From Peptoniphilus gorbachii (GTDB lineage: Bacteria; Bacillota; Clostridia; Tissierellales; Peptoniphilaceae), in the NCBI RefSeq assembly GCF_016908115.1, contig NZ_JAFBDH010000004.1, positions 124,001-188,000 of the forward strand: a stretch of DNA of 64,000 bases. The letters are read 5' to 3'. Within the stretch, counting starts at the first letter, position 1, and every line of letters starts with the position of its first letter. Made by a program: the position numbers and the translations under genes. Positions 9,379 to 17,258 of the stretch are shown piece by piece. The notes under the pieces were generated by a model. That model was given only the letters and a program-made list of their open reading frames with translations, did not search any database and was not told the DNA's origin.

Positions 9379-9407
9379 ATTATATAACAAATAAAGCCAC
9401 TTGTAAA
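9379..9407 (-). promoter_or_regulatory. Sigma-A promoter of the S10-spc operon
   Basis: On the minus strand TTTACA (9407-9402) and TATAAT (9384-9379) are separated by exactly 17 bp, an almost perfect housekeeping promoter. Transcription would begin near 9372 and run through the leader into rpsJ. Confidence 0.85.
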
Positions 9408-9547
9408 GGGAAAATACACATTTTTTTAAAAATTTTTTAGAAAAATTTTATTTTTCTCCTAGACAAATTTTTTCCATATAAAAATAAATAATTTTACTAG
9501 AAAAATTTCCTTTGACAAAAATTTTTACAAATATTTTTTATTTTTTT

Positions 9548-9632
9548 CTATTATATAAGATATTTTTTATTTTTTTTCTATTATATAAGATATTTTTTCT
9601 ATTATATAAGATTTTTTTCTATTATATATAAA
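9548..9632. repeat. AT-rich imperfect tandem repeat with core CTATTATATA
   Basis: Four copies of CTATTATATA(AGAT) start at 9548, 9578, 9599 and 9619, spaced 30, 21 and 20 nt and separated by T-runs. On the minus strand each copy contains TATAAT. The array lies in the otherwise gene-free, very AT-rich gap 9408-9684 between the S10 promoter and the ahpF terminator. The same core recurs in the 30-nt array at 61551. Function unknown. Confidence 0.6.
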
Positions 9633-9684
9633 GAATCTTAGAAAATTTTTTATGAAAAATATAGACTTTAAAAATCCAAGACAA

Positions 9685-9718
9685 GAAAAAAAGAAGTAGG
9701 TCGCCCATACTTCTTTTT
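9685..9718 (-). terminator. Intrinsic terminator after ahpF
   Basis: On the minus strand an 11-bp stem AAAAAGAAGTA/TACTTCTTTTT with a 9-nt loop is followed by more T residues, just after the ahpF stop. The GAAGTA/TACTTC stem is nearly the same as that of the terminator at 11935-11966. Confidence 0.8.
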
Positions 9719-9728
9719 AATAGAAACT

Positions 9729-11252
9729 TCAATTTCCCTTAGTCATTAAATAATTGTAGGCACCAAGGGCTGCTGTAGCACCTGATCCCTCTGCAATTAC
9801 AATTTGTTTGAAGGCAGAGTTAGTGCAGTCCCCTGCCCCATAAATTCCTTCAAGATTTGTTGCTCCAAATTCATTTACAATTATTTCACCGCGAGGATTC
9901 TTTTTAACATGGTCAAGCCACTCTGTCATTGGCACAAGTCCAACTTGAATAAAGCAGCCATCAGTATCCTCTTCTATAACTTGTCCAGAAAGTCTGTCCT
10001 TATATGAGATTTTTTCCAACACTTTTTCACCACTTAGGGCCTTAGTTTCTGCATTTGTAACTATTTTTACATTCTTAAATTCCCTTAGCTTATCCTGAAG
10101 AACTTTATCCGCCTTTAATTCAGGCAAAAATTCTAGAACCAAAACTTCTTTAGCTAGGCTGGCAAGGTCTATGGCTGCTTCAATGCCAGAGTTTCCTCCA
10201 CCAATTACTGTTACCTTTTTGCCCTTAAATAAAGGTCCGTCACAGTGAGTACAGTAGGCAACGCCCTTGTTCCTAAATTCTATTTCTCCTGGAACTCCAA
10301 TGAGTCTCCACTTTGCACCAGTTGCTATTACAAGAGTCTTTGCAAAGAGATTTCCCTTATCTGTTAAGATTTTTATCTCCTCGCCATTTTCTATGCCTGT
10401 AACTGAAAGCCCTTCAATGACTTCAACCTTGTACTTGTCAAGATGTGCCTTGACATCTTCCATATACTTAGGACCCTCTGTATACTCTATGCCTGTAATA
10501 TTTTCTATGCCAAGAGTTTCCTTTACTTGACCGCCAAATTCCTTTGCTACAAGAGCAGTTCTTATTCCCTTTCTCGCTGCATAAATAGCTGCTGTCGCCC
10601 CACTAGGACCTCCGCCTATTACTAGGCAGTCGTAAAGAGGTTTTTCTTCAAGCTTTAGGTCAACTTCTTCCTTCTTTATCTTATTTAAGATTTCCTCTAA
10701 AGAAATTTTTCCACTATTAAAGACTTCTCCCTTTGCATAAGTTGTTGGCACAGCCAATATGCCAAGGTCTTCAACATAGTCTGTAAAGGCAGAGCCGTCC
10801 ACCATTGTATGTGAAATTTTTGGATTTAGGACAGCCATAATATTTAGGGCTTGAACTACTTCAGGGCAGTTGTGGCAGGATAGACTGACTATAGTTTCGA
10901 AATTCATTTCCTCATCAATTGCCATAATCCTTTCCCTGGTCTTCTGATCAATTTTTGGTGGGCGACCTCCTACTTGAAGGATGGCAAGTATAAAGGACTC
11001 AAATTCGTGACCAAGGGGTATGCCTGCAAAAGTGATGCCACTTGCACTATCTGATGAAAGGCTAAAGCTTGGCTTAAACTTTAAGTCACCTTCTTCTATT
11101 TTTATCTTATCAGAAAGCCCCCTTAGGTCGTCCAAAAACTTTTTTAAGTCTTTTGAATTTTCTGAATCATCAAGATCAACCGAAATCAAAACCTCCTTCT
11201 CAAGAAGTTTAAAATATTCAGCTACCTGATTTTTTAAATTTTGATCTAACAT
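9729..11252 (-). CDS. ahpF: Alkyl hydroperoxide reductase subunit F-type flavoprotein
   Basis: 507 residues, close to AhpF (~510-520). Residues ~1-200 are the tandem thioredoxin-like N-terminal domain with the active-site pair CHNC (126-129). From ~207 comes a thioredoxin-reductase-like domain: FAD loop VIGGGPSGATAA (about 211-222), redox CTHC (334-337), nucleotide-binding VIGGGNSG (349-356) and the C-terminal GAGDCT motif. It would take electrons from NAD(P)H via FAD to its N-terminal disulfide and on to AhpC. Its ATG shares one base with the ahpC stop (TAATG), so the pair is translationally coupled. A terminator follows. Confidence 0.93.
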   Translation of the reverse strand: MLDQNLKNQVAEYFKLLEKEVLISVDLDDSENSKDLKKFLDDLRGLSDKIKIEEGDLKFKPSFSLSSDSASGITFAGIPLGHEFESFILAILQVGGRPPKIDQKTRERIMAIDEEMNFETIVSLSCHNCPEVVQALNIMAVLNPKISHTMVDGSAFTDYVEDLGILAVPTTYAKGEVFNSGKISLEEILNKIKKEEVDLKLEEKPLYDCLVIGGGPSGATAAIYAARKGIRTALVAKEFGGQVKETLGIENITGIEYTEGPKYMEDVKAHLDKYKVEVIEGLSVTGIENGEEIKILTDKGNLFAKTLVIATGAKWRLIGVPGEIEFRNKGVAYCTHCDGPLFKGKKVTVIGGGNSGIEAAIDLASLAKEVLVLEFLPELKADKVLQDKLREFKNVKIVTNAETKALSGEKVLEKISYKDRLSGQVIEEDTDGCFIQVGLVPMTEWLDHVKKNPRGEIIVNEFGATNLEGIYGAGDCTNSAFKQIVIAEGSGATAALGAYNYLMTKGN

Positions 11253-11821
11253 TAGATCTTACCAACTAGATCTAGTCCTGGAGTTAAAGTCTTGCCAGAT
11301 TCTTTCCATTTTGCTGGACATACTTGGCCTGGATTGTTTCTTACAAATTGTCCTGCACGAATCTTGTCAATAACTTGACTTGCATCACGACCAATGCCAT
11401 CTGCATTTATTTCCAAAGTTTGGATCACTCCATCTGGATCAATTATAAAAGTAGCCCTTTGTGCTAGACCTGCATCTTCATCAAGTACATCAAAGTCTCT
11501 TGCTATTGACTTATGTGGGTCAGCTAACATTGTGAACTCAAGCTTACTAATTGCTTCAGAGTGGTCATGCCATGCCTTGTGAACGAAGTGAGTGTCAGTA
11601 GACATAGAGTAAACTTCAGCTCCAAGTTCCTTTAACTTTCCGTATTGTTCTTGCATATCTTCAAGTTCAGTTGGACATACAAAAGTAAAATCAGCAGGGT
11701 AGAACATTAAAACTGTCCACTTGCCTTCAAAGTCTTTGTTAGAAACTTCTACAAACTCTTCCTTACTAGGTGCATAACCCATAGTTTTAAATTCAGGTAT
11801 CTTCTTTCCTATTTGTGACAT
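11252..11821 (-). CDS. ahpC: Peroxiredoxin AhpC (alkyl hydroperoxide reductase subunit C)
   Basis: 189 residues, typical 2-Cys peroxiredoxin of the AhpC/Prx1 group. The peroxidatic cysteine is C49 in [11 protein letters not shown], and the resolving cysteine is C168 in QVCPAKW. It reduces H2O2 and organic peroxides and is recharged by AhpF, encoded immediately downstream. For an anaerobe this is a main defence on exposure to oxygen. Upstream is a 6-5-6 inverted repeat (11850-11866) that might bind a regulator; no clear PerR box was found. Confidence 0.96.
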   Translation of the reverse strand: MSQIGKKIPEFKTMGYAPSKEEFVEVSNKDFEGKWTVLMFYPADFTFVCPTELEDMQEQYGKLKELGAEVYSMSTDTHFVHKAWHDHSEAISKLEFTMLADPHKSIARDFDVLDEDAGLAQRATFIIDPDGVIQTLEINADGIGRDASQVIDKIRAGQFVRNNPGQVCPAKWKESGKTLTPGLDLVGKI

Positions 11822-11849
11822 ATTGTCCTCCTTATATTTTAAAATCTAT

Positions 11850-11866
11850 TTGATATTCTCTATCAA
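11850..11866. promoter_or_regulatory. Inverted repeat upstream of ahpC, possible operator
   Basis: TTGATA and TATCAA form a perfect dyad around five bases, about 30 nt before the ahpC start codon. This is where an operator would lie. It does not match the PerR consensus well, so the regulator is unknown. Confidence 0.35.
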
Positions 11867-11934
11867 TTTATCTATACCCACAAAAGCGCTAGATTTTTAA
11901 ATATAAAATCTTTTTAAATTTAATTTTCTCATCA

Positions 11935-11966
11935 AATAAAAAAGAAGTAGGTAACCATACTTCTCT
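11935..11966 (-). terminator. Intrinsic terminator of the iron ABC operon
   Basis: Minus-strand stem AGAAGTA/TACTTCT with loop TGGTTACC followed by TTTTTTATTT, 14 nt after the stop of the ATPase gene. Confidence 0.75.
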
Positions 11967-11979
11967 TCTAATATATTTT

Positions 11980-12780
11980 CTATTTTAAATTTTCTTCTGC
12001 TATGCCAAGAGGAATAATGCTCTCATAGTCTTTGCCGTCCACAGAAATTTTTTCTATCTTCACATCTACAGAAAAAGATTTTTTCAAATTCTTTCTATTT
12101 AATACATCTCTCGTACTTCCAAACTTATAAGTCTTATCGTAATTTAATAGAAGACATTTGTTGGAAATTTTTAGGGCATGTTCTGGATAGTGAGTATTCA
12201 TCACAATGATTACTCCCCTTTCAGATAATTTTTTTATTAGATTTAAAATAATTAGCTGATTTTTGTAGTCAAGGCCACTTTCTGGCTCATCTAAAATAAT
12301 TATTTTTGGATCTTTCACAAGACTTCTTGCTATTAAAAGCATTTGCAGCTCGCCACCACTCATTTCGTTGGCATTTTTATGAGAAAGATGGTCTATTCCT
12401 ATCATCTTCATGACTTCTTTTGCCCTTATTCTTTCTTTTTCATTGGGTTTTTCAAAAATATTTAAAGATGAAGTCGACCCAAAGAGGACCATTTCAAGCC
12501 CAGTATAGGGAAAAGAAAAATTTCTCTTTTGGGGAATATAGGAAATTTTTGACCAAATTTCATTTTCTTTTATAGAAGAAATATTTTTTCCCTCAAGAAA
12601 AGTTTCGCCCCTAGTCCATTTTAGAAGTCCCGTCAAACACTTTATGAGAGTTGTCTTTCCCACTCCATTGGGACCAAGAACTGAAAGGATATCTCCTTCT
12701 TCAAGAGAAAAATTTATGTCCCTCAAAATAAAATCTGTATTTTTGAATTTAAAAAATCCCTTAGAGACTTCTAATTTCAT
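11980..12780 (-). CDS. Iron/siderophore-type ABC transporter ATP-binding protein (FecE/FepC family)
   Basis: 266 residues. Walker A GPNGVGKT at 36-43, ABC signature MSGGELQM around 140-147, Walker B IIILDEPESGLD around 160-171, and a switch His in MNTHYPEHAL. The FecE-like arrangement with a YIPQ Q-loop (81-84) fits importers for Fe3+-siderophores, haem or cobalamin. Its ATG overlaps the permease stop by four bases (ATGA). It would energise the FecCD permease encoded just upstream. The exact substrate cannot be told from the sequence. Confidence 0.9.
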   Translation of the reverse strand: MKLEVSKGFFKFKNTDFILRDINFSLEEGDILSVLGPNGVGKTTLIKCLTGLLKWTRGETFLEGKNISSIKENEIWSKISYIPQKRNFSFPYTGLEMVLFGSTSSLNIFEKPNEKERIRAKEVMKMIGIDHLSHKNANEMSGGELQMLLIARSLVKDPKIIILDEPESGLDYKNQLIILNLIKKLSERGVIIVMNTHYPEHALKISNKCLLLNYDKTYKFGSTRDVLNRKNLKKSFSVDVKIEKISVDGKDYESIIPLGIAEENLK

Positions 12781-13805
12781 TTAAATATCCCTCCAGACCT
12801 TCTCATGAGCATTATAAAAATTGGAGCTCCAATAATTGCTGTTAAAATTGAAATTGGAAGTTCAATTACAGAAACTGTCCTCGATAAGGCTTCTATTAGG
12901 ACCATAAATCCTGCTCCAAAGCTTATGCCAAAGGGTAGGGTGTAAATATTATTTGCCCCAATAATCATGCGAACTAGATGGGGAATAATTAGTCCAATCC
13001 AGCCAATTTGCCCACAAATAGAAACGCTAGATGCAGTTATTATTGTAGAAGTAAGTATAAAAATAAACCTGGTCCTTTTTACATTTATGCCAAGAGACCT
13101 TGCCTCATCTTCTGATAGGGAAAGGAGATTTAAGCCCCATCTCATTTTATAAATTACAAAAATGGAAATTAAAATGAGAGGTCCTGCCAAGACTAAATTT
13201 TTATAAGAAGTTCTGCCAAAGGAACCCATTAGCCAATAAGTTATTTGTGGCAACTTATCCATGGGGTCAGCTGTGTACTTTAAAAGGGAAGAAAAGGCAT
13301 TGGCAAGAGAAGATACAATAATACCTGCCAAAACTAACATTACAATAGAAGATTCATCTCTTCTCACAAGATTTATTGTGATAAAAATTGAAATAAGACC
13401 TGTCACAAGGGCAATAATTTGAATGCCCATGGTGCCAAGGGAAAGTAAAATCCCAATAATTGCCCCAAGGCTTGATGCACTTGTCACGCCTAAAATATCT
13501 GGTGTTGCCAGTGGATTTGAAAAAATAGCTTGAAAGACAAGACCTGCCACAGTTAGACCTGCACCAACGATTAGGGCAGTGAGAATCCTTGGCAGCCTTA
13601 TCTTAAAAATTAAGGACTCTATCATAGGGTCCAAATTTCTTTTTAATATGTAATTTTTAAATAAATTTATTATTTCAAAAATATTTATTTTTATCCTTCC
13701 CATAGAAAGTGCAATTATAGCACAGACTATGGGAAGAATGAATAAAATAAGATAGACATAGAGATGAAGTTTCCCATCATCTCTTATGCAATATTTTTTT
13801 ATCAT
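12777..13805 (-). CDS. FecCD-family ABC transporter permease
   Basis: 342 residues, largely hydrophobic, with the ~10 membrane segments of the BtuC/FecCD family. Typical motifs are RLPRILTALIVGAGLTVAGL (about residue 70), NPLATPDILGVTSASSLGAI (about 95) and the C-terminal GLIIPHLVRMIIG region. It forms the channel for an iron chelate or cobalamin-like substrate. Both ends overlap the neighbours by four bases (ATGA), so the three genes are a tight operon. Confidence 0.92.
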   Translation of the reverse strand: MIKKYCIRDDGKLHLYVYLILFILPIVCAIIALSMGRIKINIFEIINLFKNYILKRNLDPMIESLIFKIRLPRILTALIVGAGLTVAGLVFQAIFSNPLATPDILGVTSASSLGAIIGILLSLGTMGIQIIALVTGLISIFITINLVRRDESSIVMLVLAGIIVSSLANAFSSLLKYTADPMDKLPQITYWLMGSFGRTSYKNLVLAGPLILISIFVIYKMRWGLNLLSLSEDEARSLGINVKRTRFIFILTSTIITASSVSICGQIGWIGLIIPHLVRMIIGANNIYTLPFGISFGAGFMVLIEALSRTVSVIELPISILTAIIGAPIFIMLMRRSGGIFK

Positions 13806-14962
13806 ATATTAAACATGTCCTCGATTTGTTCATCACTAAGTTCATAATTATACCATTTTTGGTAGTAGTCTTTTATAACTTTCTTTAAGTCGTAGTCCTT
13901 GAAGGCATCTGGATAAGTTTCACTTGCAAGCCATGCAAGAACAAGTGGCGCGTCTGGGTTTGGTGTAAGCCAGTTCCACATGCCAAGCTTTGAATTGTAT
14001 ACTCTCTTGTCCTTAACAGATTTTAAGTTAGAAAAATCAAAACCCTCTACAGAATTATTGTAGACATCTTCTGTCTTAATATTTAAAAGGCCAGGTCCGT
14101 CAAGATAAAATACATCTGGGTTCCAAGAATAAATTTGTTCCACATTTACCTTTGCATAGCCCTTTGCTTCTCCTGCCACATTTTTTACCTTTAGTCTCTT
14201 TAGCCAGAAGTCGCCAAAAGTTCCCTTGCCGGCAACAATTGGAGTGCCTTCTTGATACTTCCAAAGGATCATGCCACTAGGTCTTTTTTCTTCAGGCACC
14301 TTTGCTATTCTTTCTTCAACATCTTTTACAATTTCATCGCCAGCTTTTAAGAAATCATCCATTTTTCCCTTTTCGCCAAAAACATCTTCAAGAAGTTTTA
14401 GCCATTCTCCGTACCTATTTATTGGATCTGCTGGAGTGTCAGCCCCCATAGTTACAAAGCCAATACATGGCACGCCAGTCTTTGATAATTTTTCGTAGCG
14501 ATCTTGGTTTTTTGCATTGTAAAAAATTACATCTGGCTTTAATTTCATAATTTCTTCCACATTTAAATCTGATTGACCTTGAACAGTATTAGTAGCATCT
14601 AAAAGTTCTGGAGCCATATCCTTTAAAACTGTGCCAGAAATAACTTGTTTAAGAGAACCGGCATAGCCAACAATGTAAGGAGCCTTGCCTTCGTTATATG
14701 CCATATAAGTAGATAAAATTGGCACTTGGTCAATTACAATCTTTTCAATTTTATTTGGCACTTCAACTTCGTGACCTGCGTGGTCAGTGACTATGTGACT
14801 TCCAGCCTCATCTTTTGTAGCAACTTTTTCTTCTGTAGAAACATTTTTTGCTTCCGCATTTTTTTCTGTGGCATCTTTTTTACCGCATCCGCCTAAAATT
14901 CCTGCAAACAATGTAAAAACTAAAAGCAGGCTTAGGAATTTTTTAAACTTTAAATTTTTCAT
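13802..14962 (-). CDS. ABC transporter substrate-binding lipoprotein, iron-chelate type
   Basis: 386 residues from the ATG at 14962, chosen because GGAAG sits six bases upstream; an in-frame ATG 11 codons earlier lacks such a site. The signal peptide ends in the lipobox LGGC (about residue 27), after which a charged linker leads to a Peripla_BP_2 fold: ITDHAGHEVEVPNKIEKIVI-like start, DLNVEEIMKLKPDVIFYNAK and KRVYNSKLGMWNWLTPNPDA. It is tethered to the membrane and delivers substrate to the FecCD permease. Family members bind ferric siderophores, haem or B12; the ligand is not determined here. Confidence 0.9.
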   Translation of the reverse strand: MKNLKFKKFLSLLLVFTLFAGILGGCGKKDATEKNAEAKNVSTEEKVATKDEAGSHIVTDHAGHEVEVPNKIEKIVIDQVPILSTYMAYNEGKAPYIVGYAGSLKQVISGTVLKDMAPELLDATNTVQGQSDLNVEEIMKLKPDVIFYNAKNQDRYEKLSKTGVPCIGFVTMGADTPADPINRYGEWLKLLEDVFGEKGKMDDFLKAGDEIVKDVEERIAKVPEEKRPSGMILWKYQEGTPIVAGKGTFGDFWLKRLKVKNVAGEAKGYAKVNVEQIYSWNPDVFYLDGPGLLNIKTEDVYNNSVEGFDFSNLKSVKDKRVYNSKLGMWNWLTPNPDAPLVLAWLASETYPDAFKDYDLKKVIKDYYQKWYNYELSDEQIEDMFNI

Positions 14963-15015
14963 TAGGTACTTCCTTTCTATAAAGTAAATTTTCATAAAAA
15001 ATAATCTTCATAAAT

Positions 15016-15080
15016 ATTATAATACACTTAGATAAATTTTTAAGGGCTAGTTAAATAAAATATTTTGATTAAATTTATCA
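15016..15080 (-). promoter_or_regulatory. Intergenic promoter region of the iron ABC operon with near-palindrome
   Basis: A minus-strand -10 TATAAT (15021-15016) with a weak -35 lies 52 nt upstream of the lipoprotein gene. At 15066-15080, TGATTAAATTTATCA (its complement TGATAAATTTAATCA) is a near-palindrome in the 127 nt between the divergent iron operon and etfB. It shares only part of the TGATAATnATTATCA Fur core, so Fur control is uncertain. On the plus strand TATGAT/TATAAC near 15110-15118 could serve etfB. Confidence 0.4.
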
Positions 15081-15149
15081 CTTGTAAATACTTTGAAGAT
15101 TTTGGGGTATGATATAACTATGATGAAAAAAATAAATTTAGGAGGAACT

Positions 15150-15947
15150 ATGAAAATATTATTACTAATGAAAACTGTTCCTGACACAACTAATGCGAGA
15201 ATCGATCCAGAAACTAATAACTTAATTAGAGATGGAATTAAAACTGTAATAAATCCATCTGATTTATGTGGATTGAAATTTGCATTAAATATATCAGAAC
15301 AAGTAGAAGAAGATGTACAGATTGATGTCCTAACTATGGGTCCACCCTCTGCAGATAAATATTTGCGTGAATGTATTCAAATGGGTGCAGAAGAAGCTTA
15401 TCTATTAGAAGGACTTGAGTTTAAAGGTTCTGACACAATAGCAACTTCCTATGCCCTAGCTGAAGCAGCAAAATCCATTGGAGACTACGACATAATCTTT
15501 ACTGGCGACCAAACTATGGACGGCGACACTGGACAAGTTGGTCCACAAGTAGCTGAAAGACTTGGCATGAACCAAGTAACTTATGTCTCTGACATAAATT
15601 ATGTAGACGGCGAATTTGAAGTTAAGAGAAATATTGGAAGAGGTATTGAAACTGTAAAACTTTCCACTCCTTTTGTTGCATCTGCACTTAAGGGCTCAGT
15701 AAATAAGCCTTCAAAATTTGCTTTAAAGAGATCTAAAATTGCAAAAGAAAAAGAAATTCACGACTTGACTCCATCTTCTCTTGGCCTTGACCTTGAAAAG
15801 CTTGGACAAAAGGGTTCACTAACAATAGTAAAAGATTTGTCTGCTCCAAGAAAATCTGAAGCAGGAAACCTTATAGATAAGGGCTCTGCCAAAGAAAATA
15901 TAGAAGAAGTCATTAAGATTTTAGAAGACAAGAAAGTATTAGTGTAG
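15150..15947 (+). CDS. etfB: Electron transfer flavoprotein beta subunit (stand-alone pair)
   Basis: 265 residues from the ATG at 15150 (AGGAGGAACT immediately upstream; 19 codons of open frame before it are unlikely to be translated). The ETF-beta fold is indicated by MKILLLMKTVPDTTNARIDP, the adenine-nucleotide region TGDQTMDGDTGQVGPQVAER around residue 120, and the recognition-loop part LSTPFVASALKG. With EtfA it shuttles electrons between acyl-CoA dehydrogenases and other redox proteins. No dehydrogenase gene adjoins this pair, unlike the second pair at 23713-25461. It is divergent from the iron ABC operon. Confidence 0.92.
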   Translation: MKILLLMKTVPDTTNARIDPETNNLIRDGIKTVINPSDLCGLKFALNISEQVEEDVQIDVLTMGPPSADKYLRECIQMGAEEAYLLEGLEFKGSDTIATSYALAEAAKSIGDYDIIFTGDQTMDGDTGQVGPQVAERLGMNQVTYVSDINYVDGEFEVKRNIGRGIETVKLSTPFVASALKGSVNKPSKFALKRSKIAKEKEIHDLTPSSLGLDLEKLGQKGSLTIVKDLSAPRKSEAGNLIDKGSAKENIEEVIKILEDKKVLV

Positions 15948-15955
15948 GTGATAAA

Positions 15956-16951
15956 ATGAAAAAAGGAAATATTTGGGTAGTAAATGAAGCTTCAGAAGGT
16001 TCACTTTCACTTATAACTAAAGAAACTATGTCAAAGGCAAGAGAACTTTCTGATGAATTAAATAAAGAACTTGTAGCAGTGGAAATTGGCTACAATAATG
16101 ATGAACTTGCAAAAGAATTAGGCTATTATGGTGCAGATAAAGTTATAGAAGTTAATGATGAACTTTTAGAAAATTACAGCACACTTGCTTATGCAAAAGT
16201 TTTGGAAGCTCTAATGGAAAAATATGATCCAGCAATAGTTATGCTTCCAGCAAGCCACAATGGTCGTGACTTAGCAGGTAGAGTTTCTGCAAAAAGAGGA
16301 GTTGGACTTGTTGCCGATTGCTCAAGCGTTGAACTAACAGAAGACAAGGAAGACATAAAGTGGATTAGACCATCCTTTGACGGAAAATTATTCTGCGATG
16401 TAAGAATTTTATCTGAAACGATGATGGCAACTATTGGCAGAGGGTCTTTCGTAGAAGCTCCTCGTGACGAAAAAAGAGAAGTTGAAATAATAAAAGAAGA
16501 AGCTGGACTAAGTGAAGAAGATTTAAAGACAAAATTCATTGATTTTGAAAAAGCTGACATCAATCCACTTCTTGACAAACTTTTAAATTCAAAGGTAGTT
16601 GTATCTGGCGGCAGAGGACTTGGTGGACCAGAAAACTGGCATTTAGTAGAAGAACTTGCCGATGCCCTTGGCGGTGCAGTTGGTGCAACAAAGGCTGTAG
16701 TTGACCTTGGCTGGTGCGACAAGGACCTACAAGTTGGCGTAACTGGCGTCCAAGTAAAACCAGACTTATACATTGCCCTTGGCATCTCTGGAGCCATCCA
16801 ACACACAAAGGGCATGGAAAATTCTGCAACAATTATCGCCATCAACAATGACCCAGATGCTCCAATATTTAACATTGCATCCTATGGAATAGTTGACGAT
16901 TTATTTAATATAGTTCCAGACTTAATAAAAGAAATAAAAAATAGAAAATAA
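15956..16951 (+). CDS. etfA: Electron transfer flavoprotein alpha subunit (stand-alone pair)
   Basis: 331 residues, beginning eight bases after etfB. The C-terminal FAD domain is intact: VVSGGRGLGGPENWHLVEEL (about residue 215), GATKAVVDLGWCDKDLQVGV and GISGAIQHTKGMENSATIIA. EtfA binds the mobile FAD of ETF. Compared with the second EtfA (23713-24684) the sequence differs clearly, so the two pairs probably serve different partners. A strong terminator follows at 16958. The long open frame on the opposite strand (16189-16875) is a shadow of this gene. Confidence 0.93.
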   Translation: MKKGNIWVVNEASEGSLSLITKETMSKARELSDELNKELVAVEIGYNNDELAKELGYYGADKVIEVNDELLENYSTLAYAKVLEALMEKYDPAIVMLPASHNGRDLAGRVSAKRGVGLVADCSSVELTEDKEDIKWIRPSFDGKLFCDVRILSETMMATIGRGSFVEAPRDEKREVEIIKEEAGLSEEDLKTKFIDFEKADINPLLDKLLNSKVVVSGGRGLGGPENWHLVEELADALGGAVGATKAVVDLGWCDKDLQVGVTGVQVKPDLYIALGISGAIQHTKGMENSATIIAINNDPDAPIFNIASYGIVDDLFNIVPDLIKEIKNRK

Positions 16952-16957
16952 ATTTTT

Positions 16958-16990
16958 AAAGCTATGGTTTTGCCATAGCTTTATTTTTTT
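16958..16990 (+). terminator. Intrinsic terminator after etfA
   Basis: Stem AAAGCTATGG/CCATAGCTTT with a 5-nt loop followed by ATTTTTTT, six bases after the etfA stop. Confidence 0.9.
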
Positions 16991-17016
16991 GCAGTTCTTA
17001 ATATATTTCAATATAT

Positions 17017-17067
17017 CCGACTAACTCGACAATGCTCCCTTTTCGGTCGCATCGTCGAGTTAGTCGG
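17017..17067. repeat. 14-bp inverted repeat around a GC-rich core; copy of a repeat also at 22460-22500
   Basis: CCGACTAACTCGAC (17017-17030) is repeated inverted as GTCGAGTTAGTCGG (17054-17067). The core AATGCTCCCTTTTCGGTCGC plus ATC, and the left arm (with one change), recur at 22460-22500 next to the other end of the accessory islet. Composition differs from the AT-rich surroundings. It looks like a mobile-element or recombination scar. Confidence 0.7.
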
Positions 17068-17093
17068 CTTAATTGTTACTTTCATTTCAAATT

Positions 17094-17143
17094 TTAAAAG
17101 TCAAGGGCGAGCCTTAGCGAGTTTATTTACCCTTGACTTTTAA
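17094..17143. repeat. 14-bp inverted repeat (large hairpin) in the islet's left edge
   Basis: TTAAAAGTCAAGGG (17094-17107) pairs with CCCTTGACTTTTAA (17130-17143). The loop contains GCGAGCCTTAGCGA (17107-17120), a sequence found inverted inside both 71-bp repeats at 22335 and 22505. Two smaller hairpins follow (CACCCT/AGGGTG at 17195-17208 and CCCTTAG/CTAAGGG at 17219-17237). The stretch 16990-17258 holds no gene. Confidence 0.65.
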
Positions 17144-17258
17144 GAAGCGAATGGTTGTTGGTCTCTGCAAGGGTTTGGCTCCGCTGGACGCAAGCACCCT
17201 TTAGGGTGTATAATTGCGCCCTTAGAAAATCTAAGGGAGATTTGGTTATTTTATTTCT

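Noticed and set aside
9401-9540. A plus-strand promoter using TTGACA near 9512
   Set aside because: No -10 at an acceptable distance and no plus-strand gene downstream until well beyond 15 kb.
11822-11900. PerR box upstream of ahpC
   Set aside because: No sequence close to TTATAATnATTATAA was found; only the unrelated TTGATA dyad is listed.
16189-16875. 228-codon open frame antisense to the first etfA
   Set aside because: It lies entirely within a well-supported etfA gene with all FAD-binding motifs; composition fits a mirror frame and it has no ribosome-binding site or recognisable family.
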